Assembly (NCBI GenBank): GCA_946480565.1
Contig: CAMLKR010000001.1
Location: 9,612-73,611, forward strand
DNA length: 64,000 nt
Reading direction: 5' to 3'
From: an uncultured Arenimonas sp.
GTDB taxonomy: Bacteria; Pseudomonadota; Gammaproteobacteria; Xanthomonadales; Xanthomonadaceae
Shown: positions 26,447 to 33,766 of the stretch, one piece after another
Layout: the number at the start of each line of letters is the position of its first letter
Position numbering within the stretch: position 1 is the first letter of the stretch
Translations under genes and position numbers: made by a program
The notes under the pieces: generated by a model
The model's database searches: none
Seen by the model: only the letters and a program-made list of their open reading frames with translations
What the model was told of the DNA's origin: nothing

Positions 26447-27379
26447 TCATCGCTCGATATTGCGATCCAGGAACTCAAGCATGCGCTCCGCGATCTCCTC
26501 GCCATGCGTCTCGATCGCGAAGTGCCCCGAATCGACGAAGCGCACCTCGGCCTTCGGGTTGTCGCGCTGGTAGGCTTCCGCGCCGGCGGGGAGGAAGAAG
26601 GGGTCGTTCTTGCCCCAGATCGCCAGGGTCGGCGGCTGGTGCTGGCGGAAGTAGGCGTGCAGGGCTTCGTATTGCTTGATGTTGCTGCCGTAGTCCAGCA
26701 GCAGGTCCATCTGCGGCTCGTCGCCGTGGCGCGCGATCGCGGCGGACGCCAGCTGGTAGCTTTCCGGGGCGATCAGCGACGTGTCTTTGACGCCTTCGGT
26801 GTACTGCCACTTGATCATGTCGGGCGTGTTGAAGCGGCGCAGCGCCTCGCGGTTCCCGGCGGTGGGCGCGGCCCAGGCCTTGCGCATGTCGGCCCAGCCT
26901 TCGCTCAGGCCTTCTTCGTAGGCGTTGCCGTTCTGGCTGACGATGGCGGTGATCTTCTGCGGGTTGGCCACGGCCAGGCGCCAGCCCACGGGTGCGCCGT
27001 AGTCGAACACGTAGATCGCGTAGCTATCCAGGCCCTTCTCGACCGTGAAGGCGTCGATCACCTGGGCCAGGTTGTCGAAGGTGTAGTTGAACTTGACCCC
27101 GGGCTGGACCGTGGTCTGCCCGAACGCCGGCAGGTCCGGCGCGATCACGTGGTAGCGCTCGGCCAGCACCGGGATCAGGTCGCGGAACATGTGCGAGGAG
27201 GCTCCGAAGCCGTGCAGCAGCAAAACCTTCGGCGCATCGGTCGGGCCGGCCTCGCGGTAGAACAGGCTGACGCCCTGGATCTCGGCCGTCCGGTAGTGGA
27301 CCTGGCGGGGGGCGTCGGCCGCGGTGGCCGACAGGGGGCCGCCCAGGGCGGCGGCAAACAGCAGGGCTTTGGCGTTCAT
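26447..27379 (-). CDS. Secreted alpha/beta hydrolase, epoxide hydrolase-like
   Basis: This 310-residue protein starts at 27379 after GAGGAA. The signal peptide runs to about residue 22 (ATAAD). The fold shows LLLHGFGASSHMF, then a nucleophile elbow VFDYGAP with Asp in the nucleophile position, as in epoxide hydrolases and haloalkane dehalogenases. The closing His is in VDSGHFAIE. The substrate is unknown. It is divergent from a CGNR regulator and shares two copies of a TAACCT-N17-AGGTTA operator with it, so it is probably the regulator's main target. Confidence 0.88.
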   Translation of the reverse strand: MNAKALLFAAALGGPLSATAADAPRQVHYRTAEIQGVSLFYREAGPTDAPKVLLLHGFGASSHMFRDLIPVLAERYHVIAPDLPAFGQTTVQPGVKFNYTFDNLAQVIDAFTVEKGLDSYAIYVFDYGAPVGWRLAVANPQKITAIVSQNGNAYEEGLSEGWADMRKAWAAPTAGNREALRRFNTPDMIKWQYTEGVKDTSLIAPESYQLASAAIARHGDEPQMDLLLDYGSNIKQYEALHAYFRQHQPPTLAIWGKNDPFFLPAGAEAYQRDNPKAEVRFVDSGHFAIETHGEEIAERMLEFLDRNIER

Positions 27380-27412
27380 GGCGGTTCCTCGGGGTGGGGT
27401 GGGTGGCCGGAA

Positions 27413-27443
27413 GTAACCTTTCAATGAACGTTTAGAAGGTTAC
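27413..27443. promoter_or_regulatory. Operator copy 1 (TAACCT-N17-AGGTTA)
   Basis: GTAACCTT (27413-27420) and AAGGTTAC (27436-27443) form perfect 8-base arms. Read as TAACCT-N17-AGGTTA, it has exactly the same layout as copy 2, 56 bases away. It lies 34 bases upstream of the hydrolase start. Confidence 0.75.
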
Positions 27444-27468
27444 GGTGGCGGAGTCTGCGCCGGCCGAT

Positions 27469-27499
27469 GTAACCTGTCAACAATTATTTTGGAGGTTAT
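27469..27499. promoter_or_regulatory. Operator copy 2 (TAACCT-N17-AGGTTA)
   Basis: TAACCT (27470-27475) and AGGTTA (27493-27498) are separated by 17 bases. The right arm overlaps the GGAGG ribosome-binding site of the CGNR gene, so a bound protein would block its own expression. Confidence 0.75.
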
Positions 27500-27502
27500 C
27501 CA

Positions 27503-28141
27503 ATGGCCACCGCAGCAACCCGGGAAACGAAGGGCATGACCGAAGCGCCCCGGCTGGGCGACCACCTGGCCCTGGACCTGCTGAACACCGAGGCCCGCGT
27601 CCAGGGCCAGACCTTCGACTTCTGGACGAGCAACCAGGACGTGCTGCGGTGGCTGGCCCAGAACGGCGTCGCGCAGACCGGCAAACAAACAGCGCCCGCG
27701 GATCTGCTGCAGCGGGGCCGGGAGTTGAGGGCCGTCGTGCGCGACCTGGTCACGGCCCGCAAGCAGGGCGCGCGTGTGGATATCGACGCGCTGAACCACT
27801 TCCTGCATCCCCACCTCACGTCCCCGCAGCTTCAGCGCGACGGCGAGGGCCATCTGGTGATGACCCGCGTGGCCCGCGGCGACACCACCGCGTCCCTGCT
27901 CGGCCCGGTGGCCGAAGCCGCCGCGGAGCTGTTGGCCGAAGGCGACTTCACCCTGGTCCGGCAGTGCGAGCACGAGGACTGCGTGCTGTGGTTCTACGAC
28001 CGCACCAAGTCCCACAAGCGGCGCTGGTGCAGCATGGCGCTGTGCGGCAACCGGCATAAGGCCGCGCAGTTCAGGAAGCGCGGCAGCGGGACGTCCGCGG
28101 AACTTGCGCGTGCACCTGCCCGGAAAAGCACGAAGGCCTGA
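27503..28141 (+). CDS. CGNR zinc-finger (ABATE-domain) transcriptional regulator
   Basis: This 212-residue protein has an N-terminal ABATE domain (about 15-140; LGDHLALDLLNTE) thought to sense a ligand or stress. A C-terminal CGNR zinc finger follows: QCEHEDC, then WCSMALCGNRHKA with the four cysteines and the name-giving CGNR. A strong GGAGG precedes the ATG. It is divergent from the secreted hydrolase at 26447. The repeated operator between the two genes is a natural candidate for its binding site. Ligand unknown. Confidence 0.92.
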   Translation: MATAATRETKGMTEAPRLGDHLALDLLNTEARVQGQTFDFWTSNQDVLRWLAQNGVAQTGKQTAPADLLQRGRELRAVVRDLVTARKQGARVDIDALNHFLHPHLTSPQLQRDGEGHLVMTRVARGDTTASLLGPVAEAAAELLAEGDFTLVRQCEHEDCVLWFYDRTKSHKRRWCSMALCGNRHKAAQFRKRGSGTSAELARAPARKSTKA

Positions 28142-28156
28142 GCGGCCCCGGAAAGA

Positions 28157-29080
28157 TCAGCGCGGCACCTGGATCTCCGGCGCCTGCCGCGCCATCAGCT
28201 CCACCCCCCAGTCCATGAACACCCGCAGTTTGCGGCTGACGTGCCGGCTGGGCGGGAAGGCCAGGTACAGCGGCATTGCATCCAGCTGCCAGTCTTCGAA
28301 CAGCGGCACCAGTTCGCCGCGGGCCAGCGGGGCGCGGGCCATGTATTGCGGCAGCCACAGCACGCCCAGGCCCGCCACGCCGGCGGCGAGGTAGGCGTTG
28401 CCGTCGTCCACGGTCAGCACGTTGCGGCTGCGCACTTCCAAATGTTCGTCGCCGCGGCGCAGGCTGTGGACCAGTGGGGCGCCGGTGCGTGAGCCGCGGT
28501 AACCGATGACCACATGCTGGTCGTAGTCCAATGCCCGCGGTGATGCCGGTGTGCCGGCGCGGGCCAGGTAGGCCGGCGCGGCGTACACGCCCAGTCGCAG
28601 GTCGGCCACGTGGCGGGCGCGCAGCGAGGTCTCGGTGAGTTCGCCGCCGCGCAGCACGCAGTCCACGTTTTCATCGATCAGGTCCACCTTGCGGTCGCTC
28701 ACGCCCAGGTCCAGCTGGATATCCGGGTAGCGCGCATGGAAGTCGGGCAGGGCCGGCACCAGCACCAGGGTGGCCAGCGGGGCGGGTACGTCCACGCGCA
28801 GCCGGCCGCGCGGCGCGGTGGAGGCCGCGGACAGGCTGGTCTCGGCATCGTCCAGGTCGGCCAGCAGGCGCACCACGCGTTCGTAATACGCGGCGCCGTC
28901 GGCGGTCACGTTCACCTTGCGGGTGGTGCGGTTGAGCAGCTTCACCCGCAGGTGCGTTTCCAGCTGCTGCACCAGCTGGGTCACGCGGGTCTTGTTGGTC
29001 TGCAGCGTGTCGGCGGCCCGGGTGAAGCTGCCGGTTTCCACCACGCGGGCGAAGGCCTGCATCGCGTCCAGTCGGTCCAT
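28157..29080 (-). CDS. LysR-family transcriptional regulator
   Basis: This 307-residue protein starts MDRLDAMQAFARVVETGSF at 29080, the standard LysR beginning. Its helix-turn-helix reads SFTRAADTLQTNKTRVTQLVQQLE (ends: SFTRAAD, QQLE), followed by an effector-binding domain (residues ~90-300). It is divergent from ridA, with a T-N11-A type palindrome in between, so control of ridA and itself is likely. The effector is unknown; LysR proteins of this CrgA/aaeR-like branch often sit beside detoxification genes. Confidence 0.92.
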   Translation of the reverse strand: MDRLDAMQAFARVVETGSFTRAADTLQTNKTRVTQLVQQLETHLRVKLLNRTTRKVNVTADGAAYYERVVRLLADLDDAETSLSAASTAPRGRLRVDVPAPLATLVLVPALPDFHARYPDIQLDLGVSDRKVDLIDENVDCVLRGGELTETSLRARHVADLRLGVYAAPAYLARAGTPASPRALDYDQHVVIGYRGSRTGAPLVHSLRRGDEHLEVRSRNVLTVDDGNAYLAAGVAGLGVLWLPQYMARAPLARGELVPLFEDWQLDAMPLYLAFPPSRHVSRKLRVFMDWGVELMARQAPEIQVPR

Positions 29081-29102
29081 GCGCGGCTCCGGGCGGCGGG
29101 AT

Positions 29103-29121
29103 TGTTTGGATTCTACAAACA
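29103..29121. promoter_or_regulatory. LysR box between lysR-type gene and ridA
   Basis: TGTTTG-GATTCTA-CAAACA (29103-29121) is a perfect 6-7-6 inverted repeat containing T-N11-A. It is AT-rich against its surroundings and lies 23 bases upstream of the regulator start. Confidence 0.65.
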
Positions 29122-29201
29122 GTGAAGCCGGGTCCGATGCGTTTATCCGGCCGGGGCCGGTACCTAGATTGGCGGGCACGACCCATTACAGGAGTACCCC
29201 C

Positions 29202-29591
29202 ATGACCCGCGACGCCATCTTCCCCGCTGGCCGCCATGCGCTCTACGCCACCCACCGCTATTCGGCCGCCATCCGCTCCGGCGACCTGCTGTTCGTCTCC
29301 GGCCAGGTCGGCAGCCGCGACGACGGTTCGCCCGAACCCGATTTCGAAGCCCAGGTGCGCCTGGCCTTCGCCAACCTGCAGGCCACGCTGACCGCCGCCG
29401 GCTGCAGCCTGGACGACCTCGTCGACGTCACCACCTTCCACACCGACCCCGAACGCCAGTTCGACACCGTGCTCGCGGTGAAGGACGAGGTCTTCCCGTC
29501 CGTGCCCTATCCGAACTGGACCGCGGTCGGCGTGAACTGGCTGGCCGGCTTCGATTTCGAGATCAAGGTGATCGCGCGGATTCCGGCGTGA
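29202..29591 (+). CDS. RidA-family protein
   Basis: This 129-residue protein has the YjgF/YER057c/UK114 fold. It shows SGDLLFVSGQVG, then FANLQATLTAAGCSLDDLVDVTTFH (by ends FANLQATL and DVTTFH), then PNWTAVGV and EIKVIARIP. RidA proteins deaminate reactive enamine/imine intermediates or act on related small molecules. The Arg that clears imines in RidA proper (near the C-terminus in a P-x-x-R-x-x segment) is not obvious, so it may belong to an Rid2-7 type group. AGGAG precedes the ATG. The stop lies in a 16-base hairpin. Confidence 0.88.
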   Translation: MTRDAIFPAGRHALYATHRYSAAIRSGDLLFVSGQVGSRDDGSPEPDFEAQVRLAFANLQATLTAAGCSLDDLVDVTTFHTDPERQFDTVLAVKDEVFPSVPYPNWTAVGVNWLAGFDFEIKVIARIPA

Positions 29592-29623
29592 CGCGCAGGG
29601 CGCACATCCCTGCGCGTCACGCC
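29585..29623. terminator. 16-base-stem hairpin between ridA and arr
   Basis: Perfectly complementary arms at 29585-29600 and 29608-29623 have a 7-base loop (CGCACAT). The left arm includes the ridA stop codon. The convergent arr gene ends 24 bases further. No T-run is present; it probably ends or protects both messages. Confidence 0.65.
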
Positions 29624-29647
29624 GATGCGGACGCAGTGGTCGGGGAC

Positions 29648-30049
29648 TCAGTCCTCGATCGCCTCCACGCCCTGCCGATCCAGCTCCAGCAACCGCGCCC
29701 GCATCGTCGCCAGCTGCTCCGGCGTGTGGCCCACCCAGCCCAGCACCTCGCCCACCACGCGCAGCGGCTCGCGCGTGCGGTAGGACCGGGTCGGGTTGCC
29801 GGGGAAACGCTGGTTGGTGAGGTTGGGGTCGTCTTCGATCGGGCCGGTGGGCTCGACGATATAGATGCGACCGCGGCCTTCGCCCTGCGCCAGTTCCGCG
29901 CCCCAGGTGGCGGCCTCCAGCATGGCGGTCAGGTAGACGAAGCGGGCGGCGCGGCGCTGGCCGAAGTTCGAGGCACGGCCGGCCACGATCAGGTCGCCGG
30001 GGGAAAGATCGGCCTTGGTGCCGTGGTACCAGAAGGTTTTTTCGGTCAT
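29648..30049 (-). CDS. arr: NAD(+)-rifampin ADP-ribosyltransferase
   Basis: This 133-residue protein is the full length of Arr enzymes. Conserved segments are FWYHGTKADLSPGDLI, the AATWGAELA helix, GRIYIVEPTGPIEDDPNLT, FPGNPTRSYR and EPLRVVGEV. Arr transfers ADP-ribose from NAD to a hydroxyl of rifamycins, inactivating them. The gene is chromosomal with no mobile-element flanks in view, so it looks like an intrinsic copy. Start MTEKTFW at 30049. The closing GVEAIED is also typical. Confidence 0.95.
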   Translation of the reverse strand: MTEKTFWYHGTKADLSPGDLIVAGRASNFGQRRAARFVYLTAMLEAATWGAELAQGEGRGRIYIVEPTGPIEDDPNLTNQRFPGNPTRSYRTREPLRVVGEVLGWVGHTPEQLATMRARLLELDRQGVEAIED

Positions 30050-30113
30050 CGGTGGATTCGCTCGTGGGCCTGTCGGTTCGACAGGGCGGCGATACTGCGG
30101 CGGCCGCCGGGCC

Positions 30114-30142
30114 TTGCCGCAAGCCCCCCGGCGATATATAAA
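30114..30142 (+). promoter_or_regulatory. Sigma-70-like promoter without an adjacent gene
   Basis: TTGCCG (30114-30119), 17 bases, TATAAA (30137-30142) is one of the best sigma-70 matches in the window. A start near 30149 would run straight into the terminator hairpin at 30151-30179; the next gene on this strand starts at 30321. Confidence 0.5.
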
Positions 30143-30150
30143 TTTGTTGT

Positions 30151-30179
30151 GGGAAGCGCCGGCGCTTCCCATTTTTTTT
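30151..30179 (+). terminator. Rho-independent terminator
   Basis: The perfect palindrome GGGAAGCGCC/GGCGCTTCCC (30151-30170) is followed by A and eight T residues (30172-30179). This is a textbook + strand terminator. No + strand gene ends nearby: ridA ends 560 bases upstream with its own hairpin. It may be an attenuator for the hydrolase at 30321 or the end of a small or antisense RNA. Confidence 0.8.
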
Positions 30180-30320
30180 GCCTTGCGGAAGGTCAGTCGG
30201 GCGAGCACCCGGATGAATTGGGAAGTAATGAGGACGATTCGGCACCTTTCGTCCGAGCTGCTCCGGGATAGTGGCCTCACCGGGACCGACCCGGTCCATC
30301 CACTCCCAAGGAGCTCCGCC

Positions 30321-31094
30321 ATGAACATCCTCGCCCCGCTGGTCCTCGCCTCCGCCCTCGGCCTGAGTGCCGCCGCTGCCGCCGCCACCCCGTCGCCCAT
30401 CGCCGATACCCGCCCGACCGTGGTGCTGGTGCACGGCGCCTTCGCCGACGGTTCGTCCTGGAACAAGCTCATTCCGCTGCTGCAGGCCCAGGGCCTGGAC
30501 GCGGTCGCGGTGCAGAACCCGCTGACCTCGCTGGAAGACGACGTCGCGTTCGCCAACCGGGTCATCAACGCCCAGGCCGGCCCGGTCGTGCTGGTCGGCC
30601 ATTCCTGGGGCGGTTCGGTCATCACCCAGGCCGGTGGCCACGACAAGGTGAAGGCCCTGGTCTACGTCGCCGCCTTCGCGCCCTCGCTGGGCACCGCGCC
30701 GGTGGTCGACACGAAGGACTTCCCGGCGCCTCCGGGCTTCGCGCACTTCATCACCGACGCCGAAGGCTTCCTCACCCTGCCCGCCGACGCCATCGCCCGC
30801 GATTTCGCCCAGGACGTCAGCGCCGAAGAAGCCAAGCTCATCCACGCCACCCAGGGCGCGGTGCGCGGCGCCAACTTCGAGCAGCCGGTCACCGTGGCCG
30901 CGTGGACCACCAAGCCTTCCTGGTACATCGTCGCGGCTGAAGACCGCATGATCGACCCGGGTGCGCAGCGCGCGCTGGCGGAGAAGATCGGTGCCAACAC
31001 CACCGAGCTGCAGACCAGCCATGTGCCAATGGTGTCGAGCCCGGAAGAAGTGGCGAAGGTGATCGTGGAAGCGGCGCGCGCAGCGGCGAAGTAG
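30321..31094 (+). CDS. Secreted alpha/beta hydrolase
   Basis: This 257-residue protein has a signal peptide (residues 1-25, LSAAAAAATP). The fold shows VVLVHGAFADGSSWNKL (oxyanion and lid start), nucleophile GHSWGG, acid EDRMIDP and His in TSHVPMVSSP. It belongs to the small single-domain group of alpha/beta hydrolases (salicylate esterase/hydroxynitrile lyase type fold) with unknown substrate. A strong AAGGAG precedes ATG 30321. Transcription may be limited by the terminator at 30151-30179. Confidence 0.88.
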   Translation: MNILAPLVLASALGLSAAAAAATPSPIADTRPTVVLVHGAFADGSSWNKLIPLLQAQGLDAVAVQNPLTSLEDDVAFANRVINAQAGPVVLVGHSWGGSVITQAGGHDKVKALVYVAAFAPSLGTAPVVDTKDFPAPPGFAHFITDAEGFLTLPADAIARDFAQDVSAEEAKLIHATQGAVRGANFEQPVTVAAWTTKPSWYIVAAEDRMIDPGAQRALAEKIGANTTELQTSHVPMVSSPEEVAKVIVEAARAAAK

Positions 31095-31106
31095 GACGTG
31101 AGCAAA

Positions 31107-31146
31107 GCCGGCCTTGGGGAACGCCGACGGCCTTCCCCGGGCCGGC
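31107..31146. terminator. Stem-loop between convergent hydrolase and MocR gene
   Basis: GCCGGCC-TT-GGGGAA (31107-31121) pairs with TTCCCC-G-GGCCGGC (31133-31146), leaving a small internal loop. It sits in the convergent gap, without a T-run. Confidence 0.5.
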
Positions 31147-31154
31147 GCAGTGGC

Positions 31155-32636
31155 TCAGTGCTGCGACGGCCCCTCCGGACCGGCCGCCGCCACCACCGGC
31201 CACAGCGCGTCCAGGCAGTGTTCGAACACGCGCAGGGCGTCTTCGATCCCGGCGACGGTCATCGCCGCATAGCCCATCAGCAGTTCACCGCGGTCCGGCG
31301 GTTCCAGGTAGTAGGGCGCCATCGTGTACAGGCCCAGGCCCTGCCGTCGGGCCAGCGCCACCAGCGCCTCCGCGCCGGCACGGCCGCCCTGGCGCAGGCG
31401 CAGCACCAGGTGCATGCCGGCATGCGCGTCGCCCAGGTCCAGGCGGCCGTGGCTGCAGCCCTGCAGGCCCTCCACCAGCGCGTTGCGCCGGCGCCGCAGC
31501 TCGATCGCGGTGCGGCGCAGGTGCCGTTCGAAGGCGCCGCTGGCCATGAAGTGCGCCAGCGCCGCCTGTTCGATCGCCGGGCTGCCGAAGTCGGCCAGCC
31601 ACTTCGCGGCGACGAAGTCCCGGCGCAGGCGCGCGGGCAGCACCATGTAGCCCAGGCGCAGCGACGGGAACAGCGCCTTGGAGAAGCTGCCGACGTAGAT
31701 CACGCGCCCCTCGCGGTCGAGCGCGTGCAGGGGCGTCAGCGGCGCACCGTCGTGGCGGAACTCGCCGTCGTAGTCGTCCTCCCAGATCCACGCGTCGCTG
31801 GCCGATGCCCATTCCAGCAGCGCGACGCGCCGCCGCAGTGACATCACCGCGCCGGTCGGGAACTGGTGCGAGGGCGTGACGAAGGCCACGCGCACGTCGC
31901 CCGCCGGCATCGCGTCCACCTGCAGGCCTTCGGCATCCGCCGGCACCGCGTGCACGTGCGCGCCGTGCACCTGCAGGCCCACGCGCAGGGCGTTGTAGTG
32001 CGGCTCTTCGATCACCGCGCCGTCGCCGGCCTCCAGCAGCACGCGTGCGCTCAGCGCCAGCGCCTGCTGGGTGCCGGCCACCACCAGCACGTCGGCCGGC
32101 GTGGCGCGCACGCCGCGGTGCCGGGCCAGGTAGTCGCAGATCGCGCTCCGCAGCGCCGGCAGTCCCTGCGCGGACCCGTAGCCCGGCTCGGTGTAATGGG
32201 CCGCGTGCGTCAGCGAGCGGGCCCAGGCCTCGGCCAGCCCCGGGTGGGTCATCGGCGCGCCGTACTGGAAGGCGTGCCGTGCGCCCGGCATCGGGCGGCC
32301 GGGCAGGTCGCGCACGTCGAGGCTGGCGCGGGCGCGGCGGGTGTAGGCCGTGGTCGGCCCCGCGGACGCGGCGACCGGCGGCGCGGCCGGCAGCGGCGCC
32401 GGCGTGGGCACGGTCACGAAGCTGCCGGCGCCGACCCTGGCTTCCAGCAGGCCTTCGACCTGCAGCTGTTCGTACACCGCCATCACCGTGTTGCGCGACA
32501 GTCCCAGCTGCCGCGCCAGCTCGCGCGTGGGCGGCAGCCGCGCACCGCAGGCGTGGCTGCCGTCGAGCAGCCGGGCCTTCAGTGCGCGCAGCAGCTGCGC
32601 CTGCAGCGTGCCGGAACCGTCGAGGGTGAGGATCAT
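31155..32636 (-). CDS. MocR/PdxR-type regulator (GntR head, aminotransferase domain)
   Basis: This 493-residue protein has a GntR winged helix (residues ~10-75; LPPTRELARQLGLSRNTV). A linker leads to a fold-type I aminotransferase domain with YGSAQGLPALR, EEPHYNALR, DDYDGEF and the PLP-binding lysine in YVGSFSKALFP. MocR proteins sense PLP or an amino acid derivative and control a divergent gene. Here that gene is the NTF2-like protein at 32854, with repeated ATTGGCWCCATC motifs between. No vitamin B6 gene is adjacent, so PdxR proper is not claimed. Confidence 0.92.
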   Translation of the reverse strand: MILTLDGSGTLQAQLLRALKARLLDGSHACGARLPPTRELARQLGLSRNTVMAVYEQLQVEGLLEARVGAGSFVTVPTPAPLPAAPPVAASAGPTTAYTRRARASLDVRDLPGRPMPGARHAFQYGAPMTHPGLAEAWARSLTHAAHYTEPGYGSAQGLPALRSAICDYLARHRGVRATPADVLVVAGTQQALALSARVLLEAGDGAVIEEPHYNALRVGLQVHGAHVHAVPADAEGLQVDAMPAGDVRVAFVTPSHQFPTGAVMSLRRRVALLEWASASDAWIWEDDYDGEFRHDGAPLTPLHALDREGRVIYVGSFSKALFPSLRLGYMVLPARLRRDFVAAKWLADFGSPAIEQAALAHFMASGAFERHLRRTAIELRRRRNALVEGLQGCSHGRLDLGDAHAGMHLVLRLRQGGRAGAEALVALARRQGLGLYTMAPYYLEPPDRGELLMGYAAMTVAGIEDALRVFEHCLDALWPVVAAAGPEGPSQH

Positions 32637-32653
32637 GCCCGGCTCCCGGGTTC

Positions 32654-32665
32654 ATTGGCTCCATC
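32654..32665. promoter_or_regulatory. MocR-type direct repeat, copy 1
   Basis: ATTGGCTCCATC lies 18 bases upstream of the mocR-type start and matches 11 of 12 bases of copy 2 at 32759-32770. MocR regulators typically bind direct repeats of this TTGG..CCAT style. Assignment inferred. Confidence 0.5.
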
Positions 32666-32758
32666 ACGTGGCAAGCCTGGGGGCTTGGCCAGCGCCATTT
32701 CCCGCCGCGGGCATGGGGCCAATCCGCGGCCGCGCCCGCCGGAAACCACTATGGGTGG

Positions 32759-32770
32759 ATTGGCACCATC
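32759..32770. promoter_or_regulatory. MocR-type direct repeat, copy 2
   Basis: ATTGGCACCATC in the same orientation as copy 1, 105 bases away. A partial inverted GGGGCCAAT (32712-32720 region) lies between them. Confidence 0.5.
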
Positions 32771-32853
32771 GCCACGGCCCTGCGGTGGACCTTGTTCCGC
32801 GCGGCACACGGCGCCCACGCTGCGGGCACAAGCCCCCCACGCAGGAGTCCGCC

Positions 32854-33348
32854 ATGAACCGCCGCGCCGCCCATGCTTCCGTCCTTGCCCTCGCCTTCGC
32901 CGCCTCCGCCGCCGTGCTGGCGCCGGCCCCCGTGCAGGCCACCGGGGAGTGGCCGCCGGTCCTGCAGCGCTACTGCGAGCAGGCCTTCGACACCGCCCAG
33001 CGCATCGACATGGAGTCGTTCCGCGACTACGACGCGCAGGCCTTCCGCGACATCCACACCGAAGACGCGGTGACCGTGTTCGGCAGCGGCGCCTACCGGG
33101 TCGGCATCGACGCGATCATGGCGGCGCTGGCCGGCCACTTCGCCAACCGCGAGGCGGTCTGGGAATGGACCGAGCTGCACCGCGAGGTGAAGGGCTGCGA
33201 CACCGCCTTCATCATCTACGACACCACCTACTCGATCCCGTCCATCGGCTACCGCGCACGGGCGCGCACCGGCGTCACCTACACCTTCGAACGCGGCCGC
33301 TGGCTGGCGGTGTTCGACCAGAGCACCCCGCTGCCGCCGGCGCCGTGA
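32854..33348 (+). CDS. Secreted SnoaL/NTF2-like protein
   Basis: This 164-residue protein has a signal peptide (residues 1-29, ending VQA). The mature part fits an NTF2-like cone: a first helix EQAFDTAQRID, HTEDAVTVFGSGAYRVG with the usual 'dose' strand, then AIMAALAGHF and paired strands to GRWLAVFDQS. Such domains bind small molecules or act as simple enzymes in many contexts; function here is unknown. It is divergent from the MocR-type regulator, which is likely to control it. AGGAG precedes the ATG. Confidence 0.8.
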   Translation: MNRRAAHASVLALAFAASAAVLAPAPVQATGEWPPVLQRYCEQAFDTAQRIDMESFRDYDAQAFRDIHTEDAVTVFGSGAYRVGIDAIMAALAGHFANREAVWEWTELHREVKGCDTAFIIYDTTYSIPSIGYRARARTGVTYTFERGRWLAVFDQSTPLPPAP

Positions 33349-33373
33349 TCGCGCGGCGGGTCCTCTCCGGCCG

Positions 33374-33766
33374 TCACGGCATCTCCGCGCCTTTCGCCGC
33401 TCGCACGGGGATGCCGGTGGCGTCGAAGCCTTCCAGGCAGTGCACGTTCACGCCGAAATGGTCGGGCGTGACGCGCTTGCGGTGGAAGGTGTAGATGCCG
33501 CAGACGGTGCAGAAGTGGTGCGTGGCCGTGTGGGTGTGGAAGCGGTAGCTGCCGAGCCTGGCGCCGCCGGCCAGCAGGCGCAGCGCGGATTCGTGCACCC
33601 GCACCATCAGCGCGTTGCGGCGGCGGCAGATCGAGCAGTCGCAGGTGGTCAGCTCGGCGAAGTCGCTGACGATGGCGAAGCGGACGGCGCCGCAGTGGCA
33701 GCGTCCGCCGACCGTCCTTAGTGCGCGGCCGGGCGTGGCGTCCGGCGTGACGGGTCCCTGGCTCAT
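33374..33766 (-). CDS. GFA-family zinc protein
   Basis: This 130-residue protein carries the zinc-cysteine pattern of the GFA (glutathione-dependent formaldehyde-activating) family: GRCHCGAV, TCDCSICRRR and FCTVCGIYTF. Members bind zinc, and a few aid formaldehyde/glutathione adduct formation, but most are uncharacterised. The start overlaps the stop of the upstream dinB-like gene (ATGA), so the two are co-translated at the end of a six-gene run on this strand. Confidence 0.9.
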   Translation of the reverse strand: MSQGPVTPDATPGRALRTVGGRCHCGAVRFAIVSDFAELTTCDCSICRRRNALMVRVHESALRLLAGGARLGSYRFHTHTATHHFCTVCGIYTFHRKRVTPDHFGVNVHCLEGFDATGIPVRAAKGAEMP

